Shown: positions 22,224 to 34,245 of the stretch, piece after piece
How positions within the stretch are numbered: position 1 is the first letter of the stretch
How the letters are laid out: each line of letters begins with the position of its first letter
DNA from: Ilex aquifolium
Lineage: Eukaryota; Streptophyta; Magnoliopsida; Aquifoliales; Aquifoliaceae
Reading direction: 5' to 3'
Assembly (NCBI GenBank): GCA_951799425.1
Contig: OX637392.1
Span: 37,483,593 to 37,547,592, forward strand
DNA length: 64,000 nt
The notes under the pieces: model-generated
What the model saw: the letters and a program-made list of their open reading frames with translations, nothing else
Databases searched by the model: none
Told to the model about the DNA's origin: nothing
Made by a program: the position numbers and the translations under genes

Positions 22224-23607
22224 CTTGACTTGCTGAATCTCTTGGAGTTGAACTATTAATTCAGATCGGGCTTATAACATGAGTTGGGTCATTGGACTTG
22301 GTCAATCAGAATATAAGTGACATTACTTGTTTTATTAAGGTTATTTTAGTCAATTAAAAAAAATTCAATTTTGTTGACATTTTATAGTAGTATATGCATT
22401 TACTTTTATTGGCTAAATCTAAATTCACATCTTCTTTTATTTATTTGTTTGAGAAAAAAGACAATGTCTAGTTTATTCAGGGGTAGACACGAGTCCTCAA
22501 TATTAATCATAGGCCCAGCATGTGTCAAACATAAGCGGTTCAGGCTGTTCTAGGTGCCAACTCTATTGATAGGGGTGTCAATTGAGTAAAATTTGAATAT
22601 GACCATATTCGACTTGATTGTGACTAAACAAGCTCAATTTTCGAGTTTAGATTTTTGCTCATGTTCATATCAGTGAAACTTAGTGAGCATTTTAGCAAAA
22701 CTCAATTTGAAAACAAGCTTCATTTCTTAGTAAAAAGGTTCAATAATCAAAGTCTAGGACTTAATAATCAACCCTAAAGTAATCAATTTCTCACAAAAAT
22801 TTCATAAAATTTAACATCAAAGTCAAACACTTGTAGTTCAAGTTCAAAAAAAAAAAGTATTATAAAAGAGAGAAAGAGAGAAGTGTTTATGTTTTATAAC
22901 TATTTTGAAATAAGCTTGAGATTCTTTATCTTTCAGATTGGATTTCTAGACAAACAACCCATCTGACCAAGCTGGGCATACTTGAGTCAAGTCATTCGTT
23001 TCTTGGATTCAATTCACTAAACCAGTTTATAAATCTAACCAAATTCTTTGGTTCATTTTGGAACGTAAGCGACTATGAACTAGCCAAAATCAATATGACG
23101 AAGAGCTGCTCCGATCATGGTTCAAGACCACAACATCCATTAATTATCAACTTAGAGGGCATTGATCAGACCCACCGGCCACAATATCGTGGAATAGTAT
23201 CAGAAGTTACAAAATAAATGATATGATAAAGAAAACGTTGGATATGCGAGACATTCAAACTATATCAAAATGTTGTGGTATGCGAATGATAGGTTAAGAT
23301 TCATTAACGAAGATAGCTCGGACTACTCGTCGGAGTCATTCAAAACATTTTCGTGCCAACCACAAATTAAATGAGACTCGTGATTTACATAAAAAAGGTA
23401 TCAATATCAGAAACATAACCAAACAAGTTTTATAGAACTGTTTTTATAATCAAATAACAAAACAGGTTCTGTGATACAAAAAATACCAAAACACATTTTA
23501 AAACTATTCCTAAAAATTATTTTTAAATACTATTTTTTATGATGAAATTCAAACACGCCTAGAGTTCCCAATATGACTTGACCGACACTTTTAATCATTG
23601 TTCGAAC
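22224..23607. other. Intergenic, no gene seen
   Basis: AT-rich sequence between element B and a small hAT-like element. One TAGGGGTGTCAA-like motif near 22568 resembles a hAT terminal end but no partner was found. Confidence 0.5.
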
Positions 23608-23844
23608 TAGGTCTATCAAAATCCGACACGACACGATTAACCGACAAGAATCGACATGAATTAAACGGGTTTGAGTGAGACCTTAATGGGTTCGGGTGGT
23701 AAACGGGTTGACCTGCCAAACACGTTTAATAAACAGGTCGTGTTCGGGTGAGTCATGTTAACCCGTTTACCCGTTTAAATAAAATTAATATAATAATAAA
23801 TTAATAATTATTTTAAAAAATTAGGCAGATTGTTGACACCCCTA
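23608..23844. mobile_element. hAT-like MITE (237 bp)
   Basis: Ends TAGGTCTATCAAAATC and, inverted, TAGGGGTGTCAACAATC. They are flanked by 8-bp duplications GTTCGAAC (23600-23607) and GTTCGGAC (23845-23852), with one mismatch. The interior repeats AAACGGGTT/AACCCGTTT. Confidence 0.7.
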
Positions 23845-24347
23845 GTTCGGACCACTTTACAACCGTTCCTCCTTTTACTACAGTAGTGGGTCACCCCAGC
23901 AAGCCCAGTCCAGCCTAACTCAGCCAATAGTCACACTAGTATTGCTACTCATTGACTAATTATTTCTTCTTTAAAATAAAGTTGCCCATCTACTTTTTAT
24001 GGGCAATACTCAATCCTAAGAGAGATCTTCAACCAAAATCTGCACTTGTTATCACCTATGCACCGGGTTCACCAAAATATTTCTTTTTAAGTTTCTTTCA
24101 TCTCCATCTATATGATTTGAACTTCCACCAATAGCATGGATTACTTGGCCTGAGATTATGTATATATATTATTGTCATGTCATGTTTAAACTTGGTTGAC
24201 ACTCTATTTTAATTTGTCTTACCCACCAATACTAGAGACATGAAATTACTTGGTTTGTTAGACGCCCCAAGAAACTACACACAAACTTTACTTGTTTGAC
24301 GTGGCAAATTATGTAGGCGACCCCTCTCTCTCTCTCTCTCCACCCAT

Positions 24348-24356
24348 GTATATATG
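24348..24356 (+). promoter_or_regulatory. TATA box of the CASP-like gene
   Basis: GTATATATG about 95 bp upstream of the ATG. CT-rich runs lie on both sides (24322-24340, 24393-24441). Confidence 0.5.
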
Positions 24357-24390
24357 AAGGAGCCCCTGCTATCCAAATAATTCATCCATA

Positions 24391-24392
<2 letters not shown>

Positions 24393-24441
<49 letters not shown>
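24393..24441. repeat. (CT)n microsatellite in the 5' leader
   Basis: About 24 CT repeats ending 8 bp before the ATG at 24449. Such CT/GA runs are common in plant core promoters and leaders. Confidence 0.95.
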
Positions 24442-24442
<1 letters not shown>

Positions 24443-24448
24443 TCGTCC

Positions 24449-25852
24449 ATGGCTTCTGAAGCTGGAGAAAAACCAGTGACTGGTAGCAACCTAGTGATGG
24501 CGACAAAGCCGCAGAGTTGGGTGCTTCCAATGCTGAGACTGTTGGCATTTTCGGCCACAGCATCGGCTGCACTTGTAATGGCGCTCAACAAACAGACTAA
24601 AACCTTCGTTGTTGCCACGATTGGAAATACCCCACTGAAAGCCACTCTCACGGCCAAGTTCCAACATACCCCAGCATTTGTGTAAGCTTCCATACACATA
24701 TTTGACCCCCTAAACTATGAACTTGATTTTACTTTGCTCTTTAAACTATTAAATTTTTTACATTACCCTCTTAACTACTTTAATTATCTTATATCAGTCC
24801 AATCACAAACGTCTATTATTTTTTTGTACAAAAATTATTGACTTGTGGGGGCAAAGTAAAAAAAAATTCATAGCATGATTTCTTCTGATTCCACCTTGTA
24901 GTAGTTTTATGGGTGAATTTTGTTCATGTGGAAGGCAAGATGGTCTAATTGGGTATTTGTTGTTGAGACAGGTTCTTTGTGATAGCTAATGCGATGGCCA
25001 GTCTCCATAGCTTGTTGATGCTAGCAGTGGACTTTATTCGACCCAAATATGATATCATCGGACTCCGCTTCTTGGTGATTGCAATTTTAGACATGGTACT
25101 AATCAATCATATTTTCTGTCTTCATAATATTTTTTGGGACTTGATTATGATACTGAAGAAAAAATTTCAGTACCGTACTTTTAACAAAAAAATTTATCAC
25201 TTATATATGTGATGTATCACGGTTGTGAGTGTTTTTATCGCTGTTGTGAGTGTTTTTATCATATTTGTGGATGTTTTTTATCACTGTTGTGATAACTATT
25301 TTTATCATTTTTTTAAGTACCACAAAAATGGTAAAAGTAACCACAGAAAATAGATACGATTTAGATTAGTAATAAACTAATGTAAATGATTCTCTCGCTA
25401 ACTTTATACATCGAATAGAGTTAGCGAGAGAGCAGTATCTCAATCTCTGGGATGATGATGATCATCATTCCACATTGAACTTGAACAACATAGAGAGCAA
25501 TATCTAAATATATGACTGGATTTCTAGTGAAAGCTTGACAAATTATGAATCTCCGTCTTCCACTATGTCAAGTTTCTTGTGATGATCTTTGTTTTCGTTT
25601 TTTTACTGGGAATAGTTGAATGTGGCTCTGCTCTCTGGTGGAGCAAGTGCAGCAGCATTCATGGGTCAGCTAGGAAAGAATGGTAATTCACATGCAAGAT
25701 GGAATAAAATCTGCGACAAATTCGACACCTTCTGCGACCATGGAGGCGGCGCCATGATCGCCTCTTTCATCGGGCTGGCTCTCTTGATGATCATCACTGT
25801 GATCTCCATCAACAAACTCAAAAACCAGCTCAACAACTGTGCTGTTCCTTGA
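24449..25852 (+). CDS. CASP-like membrane protein (three exons)
   Basis: Exons 24449-24681, 24972-25095 and 25616-25852 join to 197 residues; each junction has GT/AG and the frame is kept. The protein has the MARVEL-type four-span layout of the Casparian strip membrane protein-like family: spans at about 25-46, 78-98, 108-133 and 165-187, with short cytosolic ends. The family's conserved Arg in span 1 (LPMLR, R30) and Asp in span 3 (AILDM, D118) are present. TAKFQHTPAFVFFVIANAMA before and in span 2, and the loop GKNGNSHARWNKICDKFDTFC with two Cys, are typical of the CASPL1B/1C subgroup. Relatives form plasma-membrane scaffolds; the specific role of this one is not shown by the sequence. It looks intact. 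Both introns are AT-rich and short. Confidence 0.92.
24700..24880. repeat. Possible MITE remnant in CASP-like intron 1
   Basis: CTATGAACTTGATTTTACTTTG near 24714 pairs with the inverse of CAAAGTAAAAAAAAATTCATAG near 24855. Outer ends and a target duplication were not clear. Confidence 0.35.
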
Positions 25853-26516
25853 TGAAATGTTTTCATCCGCTTGCATAAGCTCCTGTGTGTTGTGTATTTC
25901 TGTGTTTCCACCATGTTAGTGTGATTTTATTCCGGGAAGATAGTTATTGTGCAAATTTGTGTGTCATTATGGCTTTATTTCAATATAGCAAGTTTTTTCT
26001 AGTCAAACAATATGGCAAGTTTACTACTTGCAGAAAGTGAAAACCGCATTTACATAAAATAGCAGGATCGGGAATCAATCTCTCATAACATAGGATAAGA
26101 TTATCGATCATTTATCTCTCTCAAACTTCACTAAAACAGTGACCGAGCCACTCTTAGGCCATGGTGAGTCATTGCCCCACTCCATTTGCATTACCCCTTA
26201 TAAATATGCATAGAACAATTTGTTGTGATATTTTCACTTAAGGATCCATTAATTTTCTAATCTTTCCTTTGTGACCCTATAATATAAATGTATTGAAAAA
26301 TATTATGTGCAACAGCTTTTGATGATTGCCTTGAACAGATTAACTTTACCCATTTCTTATCCACTTACATTTTAACAAGTAAAAAAAATTCATTGTTATG
26401 GTCTGAATTTCAGTGGTGGTGTTGCATGTTAGTCTTGGGGATTATTTTCGTCTATGCATATTGTTAAAAATAAGCTTTTCAATAAACTAAAGGAAGAATT
26501 ACTAATGAACTCTTTG
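25853..26516. other. 3' flank of the CASP-like gene, no other gene seen
   Basis: Contains the 3' UTR of the CASP-like gene (polyadenylation site not obvious) and AT-rich intergenic sequence. Confidence 0.5.
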
Positions 26517-26524
26517 ATTGTGTA

Positions 26525-27321
26525 TAGAGGTGGCAATCTTAACTCATTACCTATTAATTCGTCAAACCCGCTCATAAATAAATGGGTTGGGTACATATAT
26601 TAATTAATACGGGTTTCAATTGGTTTGGGTAATATAATTCATTTTAATTAAACGGGTTAATATGGATTATAAATGAGTACCTATTGGGTTGAATATTTAT
26701 CTTTTTATTAAATAACACAAGTAATAAAATTAAATAAATATACTAATATATCAAAAATACACACACTATTACACCAAAAAATATACACATATATACTAAT
26801 ACACTAAAATATACACACATTAGCACATAAAAAACACACACTAATACACCACCCATGACATGCGGGTTGACCCATGACCTATGGCTCGCGCCATGACCCA
26901 TGACTCACGGGGTTGACTCATGACCTGCGGGTCGACCCATAACCCAAGGACTAACACATAACCCACAATCGACCCTGCCCATTATGTGTGTATTTTTTTT
27001 ATTAAATATGTTTTAGTTTTTGTGTTAGTCTATATGTGTGTATTTTTTGTGTATTAGTGTGTATATTTTTAGTGTATTAGTTTGTGTGTTTTGATGTATT
27101 AGTGTGTGTGTATGTTTGTATTTTGGTTTACTACTAATGTGTGTATATTGGTGTACTAATGTGTCTATTAAATTTTTTAATTATTTTATGAGTTAATGGG
27201 ATTAACCTAACCCATTATAAACTCAGTCCATTATAATTTATTTACTACGTGAGTGAAAAATGGATTATATTTATTTTAACCCAACTCATAACCAACTCAA
27301 TCCACCCATTTGCCACCTCTA
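26525..27321. mobile_element. hAT-like non-autonomous element (797 bp)
   Basis: Ends TAGAGGTGGCAA...TTGCCACCTCTA are perfectly inverted for 12 bp, flanked by perfect 8-bp duplications ATTGTGTA (26517-26524 and 27322-27329). The interior contains ACCCATGACC-type repeats and long runs of alternating (TACACACTAA)-like sequence. No transposase. Confidence 0.88.
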
Positions 27322-27329
27322 ATTGTGTA

Positions 27330-28085
27330 TATTAAAAAGAAAATTATTGGGAATATTTGCACAAAAAATCAATATATGATTTTTTGGATATGAAATAACG
27401 TCCAACTTCATTTGGATAAGCGATTTGAGTTGCATGCAAGAAACAAGTTTGTGTCTTTTTCTTTTATCCCATATCCCATTAAAGAGTGATGTTAGTTTTA
27501 TTTTTCTTATAGTAATTTAGATTCGTTGACTAGTATATTTTCTATGTTTACACTTAAATTGTATAATTACGTAATAGCTTGTATCCAAATTTTGCAATCC
27601 ATATTTGTGCTGATTCTGAACTAAATTTTAGCTCTAGCCCTAAGTTGCAAGCGAAATCTTGTGGACTGGATACGATTTCCTTTAACTAAAAGAATAGAAT
27701 GAAAAGTTATAGAAGAAACAACAGTAAATAGTAATCATCCCAAGCTTGAAGCAATACAAATATAATTTCCTTAGTATACTTAAAACATGCTTTTTATGAA
27801 GGATTTTTGTTTGTAAATTCACTCTTTCATAACACTATTCTTTCAAAGGCATAGAGTCTTGTGAAAATGTCACCCACCAAAATGACCCGTCTAGTGCCAA
27901 AAAATGACAAACCGTATTGGTTCGATCTCAGACCCAAGAGGCCACGGAAAGACAGAGAGTAGATGGGCTCACCCACGGCCCAATGAATGCAGGCAAGACC
28001 AAAATTACAAGACCAGCCTTTTAGCTGGGTACAAAGAACTCTAATTCATTCGATAGTATTATTCCTGTAATCTCGTTGGGATACC
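27330..28085. other. Intergenic, no gene seen
   Basis: AT-rich. The stretch 27755-27850 faintly resembles part of the Athila LTR (ACAAATATAAT, then ATTCACTCTTT) and may be an ancient remnant. Confidence 0.35.
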
Positions 28086-28087
28086 AT

Positions 28088-28690
28088 TAGAGTTTGTTTG
28101 TTTAGCAGGAAAATTGTGGAAGATATAAGAAAGATAAAGTTTTTAAAATTTTCATATGTTTGGTTAGTATGAAATAGAAAATGATAGAAAAAATAATTTT
28201 CTTTCATACTTGAATTTTTTTATAACTAATCAACTTTTTTTCTTGTAAAAAACACAAACAAGTTCAAGAAAATTATGATTTATAACTAACTTCTCATTTT
28301 ACCCTTATTTTTTTAAAAATATTTTATTGGTTATTAATTTAAAAAAATCTTGGTATGAAATTTAATTAATTATATAATTTGACCCGAAGACTTTCGTGCT
28401 GGTGCTTGTTCTGTAATTATGTTTCGAGCCACTTTTTTAAAATTTTTTAACTTTCAATTATAATATATATATATATTATTTTTTAGACCGATTTAATATA
28501 ACTAAGGGTAATTTAGATAATTACAAAAAATTTCTTGTAACTTTCCCTTCATTCAAATAATAGAATGAAAATTTTTCAAAAAAATTTCGCAAGTTTTTTA
28601 TATTAACTAAATACATGTATGAAAATATTTTTTTTTATTTTCTTTTTTTTCACTTAACTTTCCATCGTTCTTTTCTTCCTAACCAAGATC
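28088..28690. mobile_element. Possible MITE with imperfect ends
   Basis: GTTTGTTTAGCAGGAAAATT on the left and, inverted, CTTGGTTAGGAAGAAAAG on the right resemble each other over about 30 bp. No clear target duplication was found. Confidence 0.35.
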
Positions 28691-28968
28691 AGTGTACGCA
28701 TGACAAGGTGTACAATTGGTTTTAGAAACTTTCATTGTTAAAACGTTACTAATTTAAGCATCAAAGGGTTTTTACCGCCAAACAAAGACGCCTTCTTGAT
28801 CAATTTCTCATAGATCATTGGAAAAGTCATCGATCCTTCCAATCATCTGTCCTAATCATTTTTTAACAAAAAAAAAAACCCCAAATTGTTACGTTGCTTG
28901 ACAATCTTTTCTCGTATTTATTTTTCCATGTCACAAGATTTTCACCTAAAATAAAAAGAAAAATGTGT

Positions 28969-29123
28969 CCAGTCATAGACCTCTATTCGTCTTTCGGTGA
29001 GCCAGCCCAATTCGCATCTTCATAAGCAGAAACAAGAGGATGGATGTCTATTAAAGTTATATCAAATACTTTCTCTAAGAGATACTTAAGATACCATAGA
29101 ATTCTGTGCACAGTTTCGAGATG
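28969..29123 (-). pseudogene. Ty1/copia RNase H fragment
   Basis: The minus strand reads HLETVHRILWYLKYL, then AYEDANWAGSPKDE, followed by a stop. This is the copia RT/RNase H junction, where VHRILRYLKGT and YSDADWAG are usual. The catalytic SD is changed to ED, and flanking sequence gives no further domain. Confidence 0.7.
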
Positions 29124-29446
29124 AAGGATACGTGGAAGTCATGAAGAAAATGGCAGTGTCAGCTTTAATAGAAGCTCATCTCTTAAGTGAGAATTAGGAG
29201 TACTATGCACACTAGAAATATCATCTCATAGATATGGGCAACTCAAATCGTAATGTATAATGATAGATCTAGTTTGTTTTTTAGGAGATAAGTAAAAAGA
29301 ACCATAATGCTATTGGTGAGACTCGAACAAACCCTTTCCTCGAATTAGCAATCCATTCTGTTAGTCTTCCTTGACAACTTTTTTCACTACTGAAAATCCC
29401 ATGGAAATTAAAGTGTTTTGAGCGTCACCCACTTCCAAGTTGGAAG

Positions 29447-29450
<4 letters not shown>

Positions 29451-29478
<28 letters not shown>
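29451..29478. repeat. (CT)n microsatellite
   Basis: About 14 CT repeats. Confidence 0.9.
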
Positions 29479-29481
<3 letters not shown>

Positions 29482-29960
29482 CATGCATTGGTACACAATG
29501 ATTTACTAATAACTAAATGTTATAATTTTAAAAAATACATTTGCAGTACCGGATAAATCACTCAACTAGAGCTGAAGATAAACTCAAAAGAGGGGCACAA
29601 TAGGCCCCACAAAAGGGGGCATGAAAAATGAGTCAATCTTTGACAAGGATTAACCTCTTTATGGTACAAAAATTGGACAAAATGATTAATTTTCATAAAA
29701 AAAAATAAAAATTGGACATACATATCTGATGATAAATAAAAATGAGAAATAACTAGAAGAGATTAGGATATGATGATACCTAAAAACAATACCAGGAATA
29801 AATAGAAGGATATTTTCATAACTGAGTTCTGGAAAAAGCCAATGGACAAGGTTTGTTTCTCGACCTCCAGTTGCACATCCAGCTTCAAGAAGAAGTGTCA
29901 AGGTCTTCCAAGTACGACCTTAGATATAGGTGATGGAGATAGAAATAACCTAAGGCAACC
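29479..29960. other. Intergenic, no gene seen
   Basis: AT-rich; short open frames only. Confidence 0.4.
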
Positions 29961-30069
29961 ATGTGAGTGGTTGGGCATGTGAGAGCACGTGAGTGGCTGG
30001 GCATGTGAGTGGCTGAGCATGTGATAGGGATAGCCACGAGGTGAGCACATGATAGGGATAGCCACGAGC
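29961..30069. repeat. Short minisatellite (GTGAGTGGCTGGGCAT and GTGATAGGGATAGCCACGAG units)
   Basis: Three to four copies of a unit of about 16 bp followed by two copies of GTGATAGGGATAGCCACGAG separated by GTGAGCACA. Confidence 0.75.
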
Positions 30070-30875
30070 AGATCTGGTACGCCTTCAAGATCCAAACTGT
30101 ATATTAACCCACTTGCCCATGTCCCACAATAATAGCTCAAGCCAGTTCCAAGCATTCTGAGTAGAGGTTCCACTTTCTTTGTCGCACCATTCAAAACGTA
30201 GTTGAAGAGCCTCAACGGTAACAAGAGCTCAGCCTATAAAGGAGAGGAGCTAGCTATGAGTTAGGTAAGTAATTCCTCTTAACTCAATTCTAGCTAATTG
30301 AGTTGTAGCATTCTCGAATGGCCACTAAGTTGACCATTGTCATGACACTTGGAACCAATAGATTGGCCCAGGCTAGTTCCATGAAAAGTTGGGACGTCTT
30401 CTAAAAAATTTGTTTTGATGTTCAACGTCCATAAAAGAGACGGAAGAGAAAAATGTGAGAATGTTTAAGGAAGATAGTGGAAAATGCAGAGTTCTGAAGA
30501 AGCTTAAATAGAGGATGCTTATATTTTCCTTAAATAGGTTTAAATGCAGAATACCTGCACTTGGGAGGCAAAGTAACCGATGTTCAAAAGGTCAAGGAGA
30601 TGAAACAACATCAACCATTCCTTTTGGCGGCATGGCAGTTAAGGTGAGTGTAACTGTCACGCACACATCGTTTCAAACATTACGAAGAGGACACGAGTTC
30701 CTCTCCCCCACTAATTAAGGCCCATTAGTGAATCTAGCCCAAACTAGATATCTTGGGTCATTGTTGTGGCATGGATCATTCTAGAAGTCTGAAAAAACAA
30801 AAGGATAAGGGGGAGACAAAAATAAAAACCAAAGTTTTCTATTATGATATCTGGATAATTAAAAAAAAACAAACA
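30070..30875. other. Intergenic, no gene seen
   Basis: Contains a TATA-like CTATAAAGG at about 30233. No ORF that I can support. Confidence 0.4.
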
Positions 30876-31226
30876 TCAAGTAGTCTCTCTAGGGGGCAAG
30901 GAAAGAGCAGAGGAATTAATTTCTAAAGAGCTAGCAACTGCTTCAACCATGTGTCTGGCAGCCTCAAGAGGGTCTTTGGCATAAGTCAAAGTCAGCTCCT
31001 CCATTGTCTCTGTTAAAGGTAAGCAACTCTCACCTTCTTCATCACTTTTCTCTGTTTTTCTCTATTCTCTCTCACCTTCGATTTTAGCTACAATCACATC
31101 ATCAAGCACGGCAATGTTGAGTCCATATTTGCCCGTTACCTTGGCTTTCGATTCGAAACCATCATCGATGGCCTTCTCGACGATCACCCTCACACCGGCG
31201 AGTGAGTCATGGACATTGTTCCTTCT
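30876..31226 (-). pseudogene. Unrecognised gene fragment, possibly two exons
   Basis: On the minus strand, 31226-31076 is open and reads HDSLAGVRVIVEKAIDDGFE, KVTGKYGLNIAVLDDVIVA, ending at a GT donor (GAAG/GTGAG). An acceptor (TTTAACAG) precedes 31009-30876, which continues in phase with EETMEELTLTYAKDPLEAA and VEAVASSLEINSSALSLPP, then TGA at 30876. The intron would be 66 bp. Composition looks like a real protein end rather than chance. A TAA lies in frame at 31227-31229, so earlier exons would be needed; none were established. I do not recognise the family. Confidence 0.35.
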
Positions 31227-31229
31227 TTA

Positions 31230-33363
31230 CACTCGAGCAAAAACCTCTAACAATAAAGTATTTTCAAGAAATAATTGTACTATCAATATGTAATTCACTG
31301 CTATAAATGTACCTAAGTAGGAGGCTCCATTCATAAATAGTCTTAGCTACAAAAAGAAAAACGAAGAATTTGAATATTTCCTTCAACTGAGTAAAGTATT
31401 TCAGGGTCAGTATACTACTCTTTCCAAATGCACAATACACAAAAAAAAATCCAAACTTCAACCAATACTGAGTATTCCAATCACATAGTTTTTGTAAAGA
31501 CGAAGCATGTTATATTTCATAACAACAGATAACGAATGGCCATGCTATACACTAAAAATAGATTAATGTATAACATCAAGAAATATAATTAACACAAAAT
31601 TTAGACCTAACTAATTGTTAACATCAACATTAATAATTAAATATACCTAAATTCAATCAATGTGAGCGCTTGAAGCTTCTAACATTGATTTTGCTTGTGC
31701 CCAGTAGATTTACCGGTCTAATCCATATCAAAATGGATACTACACTATCAACTTCTCAAACAATGTGAACAATCTGTGAGTAAATAAACAGATTAGTGAA
31801 ACCATTTAATTAATACCATCAAACAATGTGATATAAAATATCATTTACTGCAGCAAAACTCATCGAAACATACTATAGTGCATCAAAGTATATACTCGCC
31901 AAAGAGAGAGCGTCAAAAAATCTGGGAGCCACCAAAAATCAGTCACATTCCTAAGCTTTTATAGTAAGAACAATTTATTGAACTTACTCTTTTCCATGTA
32001 CATTTCATCAAGAAAGAAAAAGAAACAATCATTAAAAGATAATTATAGCATTAATAATTACAGTATCAAGTTCTTACTAAGCTTAGCCATTCAACCACAC
32101 ACTCATAGACAATTTTAAGATCAACACCACAATGAAATTCAATTACACAATGCAAAAAGCCTAACAGAGCACATTTAAGAACTTCAATCTGAACAAAAAG
32201 AACAATGCCACATTTAGGAACTACATTCTCTTTTTGAAAAGCCTAACAGAGCACAAATGGCAAAAACTGAAAAAGGGCCAAAAATGAGATTTTCAAGCAC
32301 CTTCTGTAACAATAAGGAAAGAGGGAAATGGGCTTGAACAATAAAACCAGCCACCAACCTGCGCCATTGTGAAACACCTACTCCAAAGGTGGATTTTCCC
32401 AGATTTTGTACTCATCTATGAAAAAAATCAACACATTAACCAAATCAATTAAGGAACTCACCTTCAAAGAGATAAGGAAGAGAGAGAAATGTGTCGGATG
32501 AGTTTTTTTTTAAAATGAGAGAGAGTTAGAGAAGATAGGAGGTAGAGAAGATAGGTGAGTGTTTTTTAAAATGAGAGAGTTAGAGAGGGAGAGTCTCGTG
32601 TAGCAGTTTAAAAGTGAGAGAGAGAGAGTTAGAGAAGAGAGTATCTGGCAGCAAATAGGTGAGTTAGATGAGAGATAAAGAAGAGAGAGATGGGTGTCGG
32701 GTGAGGTAGCAAGAGATAGGGAAGAGAGTTAGAGTTGCTTGGAGGTAGGAGATAGAGTTAGATGTGAGATAGGAGTCTTTGTATTAGTTAGTATGAGATA
32801 GGGAGAGAGATTTAAATAAGAGATAGGAGTCTTAAAAAATTTTGGTATGAGAACCGTCGGATCAATAATCGTCAAAAGATCTGAGCCTCGAAAAACTAAA
32901 GACAAAGAAATCTAGCTACTTTATTAGATAGATATATATATATACTACTTATAAATGTCAGCATTTACGAAAAAAATTTAATTTCTTGTTTTATCCCTAA
33001 TTATTATAATAAAGTTAATTATACCCACGTATATAATGTCATCTAATTTTTGTTGTTTACACTGAATTTCAACTTGTTTTGGAATCTTTTATAAATACTT
33101 TAAAATTCTTTTGAATTCATTTATCAGTAATACAATTACCATTACCTATATCTATATCTATATGAAGAAGTAAATACTTGTATATGTTAAATTATTATAC
33201 ACATGTTATGTTTTATTTTTGGTATGTAATAATATAATAACATTATAAGCGATCTATCAATATATTTAATAAAATAAAAATTAATAATTATATAATATAA
33301 TTATATATGCAAACGCTTAGTCTAATATAAAAGAGCAATACCCAATGACTTCATATTATATAA
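31230..33363. other. Intergenic, with GA-rich repeats
   Basis: No supported gene. 32484-32830 is rich in GAGAGTTAGAGAAGATAGG-type repeats; TTTTTAAAATGAGAGAGAG-like segments occur near 32510 and 32564. A MAQ-type start in good context on the minus strand at 32367 could belong to a gene running towards 31.2 kb, but the implied intron is only 55 bp. Confidence 0.45.
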
Positions 33364-33665
33364 TAAGGTGGCGTTTGATAACCATCTGTTTTTGTTTTTT
33401 TTCGTTTTTTTTTATTTTATGGCAAAAATAAATAAAAATACGTTTAGTGAATGTTTTTGTTTTTTTTTAACATCTCCGTTTTAAAAACAAGGCTAAAATA
33501 TGGAAACATCAAAAAAAAAACACGCGCGATTTTTAATGACGTCTTGGCTTCGATACTCCTTAGCAACAAAAAATGGATTTTTTTGTTGGGGGTATAAAAT
33601 GTCATCTCTCTTTCAGGTTTCACCCCTATCTTTCTGTCGTCTCTCTCTCTCTCTCTGTGCCAACG

Positions 33666-33722
33666 CCGAAGTCGAAGTCGAAGCCGAAGCCGAAGCCGAA
33701 GCCGAAGCTGAAGCCGAAGCCA
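33666..33722. repeat. GAAGCC hexanucleotide array
   Basis: About nine units of GAAGYC. They keep an open frame encoding alternating Ala-Glu on the plus strand. Confidence 0.9.
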
Positions 33723-33837
33723 TCGCCAATCGCTGCAAAGCCATTCCATCTCCAAGGTCACTCTATCTTCATTTCACTCCATTTTTTCAGGTCTCTGGTC
33801 TCTCTCAACTCTCTTTCTCTCTCTCTCGCCCTTCTCT

Positions 33838-34245
33838 TACGGTGGGTTTCTGGGGTTGGGTGGTGGGTTTCTGGGGAGTTTTAGGGGTGGGTAGTGGGTT
33901 TCGGTGGTTATGGTGGTGGGGGTGGATTGTGGGTTTCGAAGGTGGAGGTTAGATTGGGGGTGGGTTTCGGTGGTTGTGATTTCGGTGGTGATGGGGGTGG
34001 GTTTCAGTGGTTGGATTGGGGTTGGGTTTCAGTGGGTGTGGTGATGGATTTCGGTGGTTGTGGTGATGGGTTTCAGTGGTGGGGTTTCGGTGGTGGTGGT
34101 GGTGGGTTGGGGGTGAGTTTCGGTTGCTGTGGTGGTGGGTTTCAGTGGTGGGGGTGGGTTATAGGTTTCGGTGGTGGGGTTGGGGGTGAGTTTCGGTGGT
34201 GGGGTTAGGTGGTCGTTTTGGGTGGTCAATGGGGTTGGGTGGTGA
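33838..34245. repeat. Degenerate GGTGG/GGGTTTC minisatellite
   Basis: Irregular repeats of GGTGGTGGGTTTCGGTGGTT type over 400 bp. They create long low-complexity Gly/Trp-rich frames that I do not regard as genes. Confidence 0.85.

Noticed and set aside
22552..22920. Possible hAT MITE starting at the GGGGTGTCAATTGAG motif
   Set aside because: No matching inverted end or 8-bp duplication found.
24369..24699. Antisense frames over the CASP-like first exon ending in Arg-Glu repeats
   Set aside because: Shadow of the + gene and of the (CT)n run.
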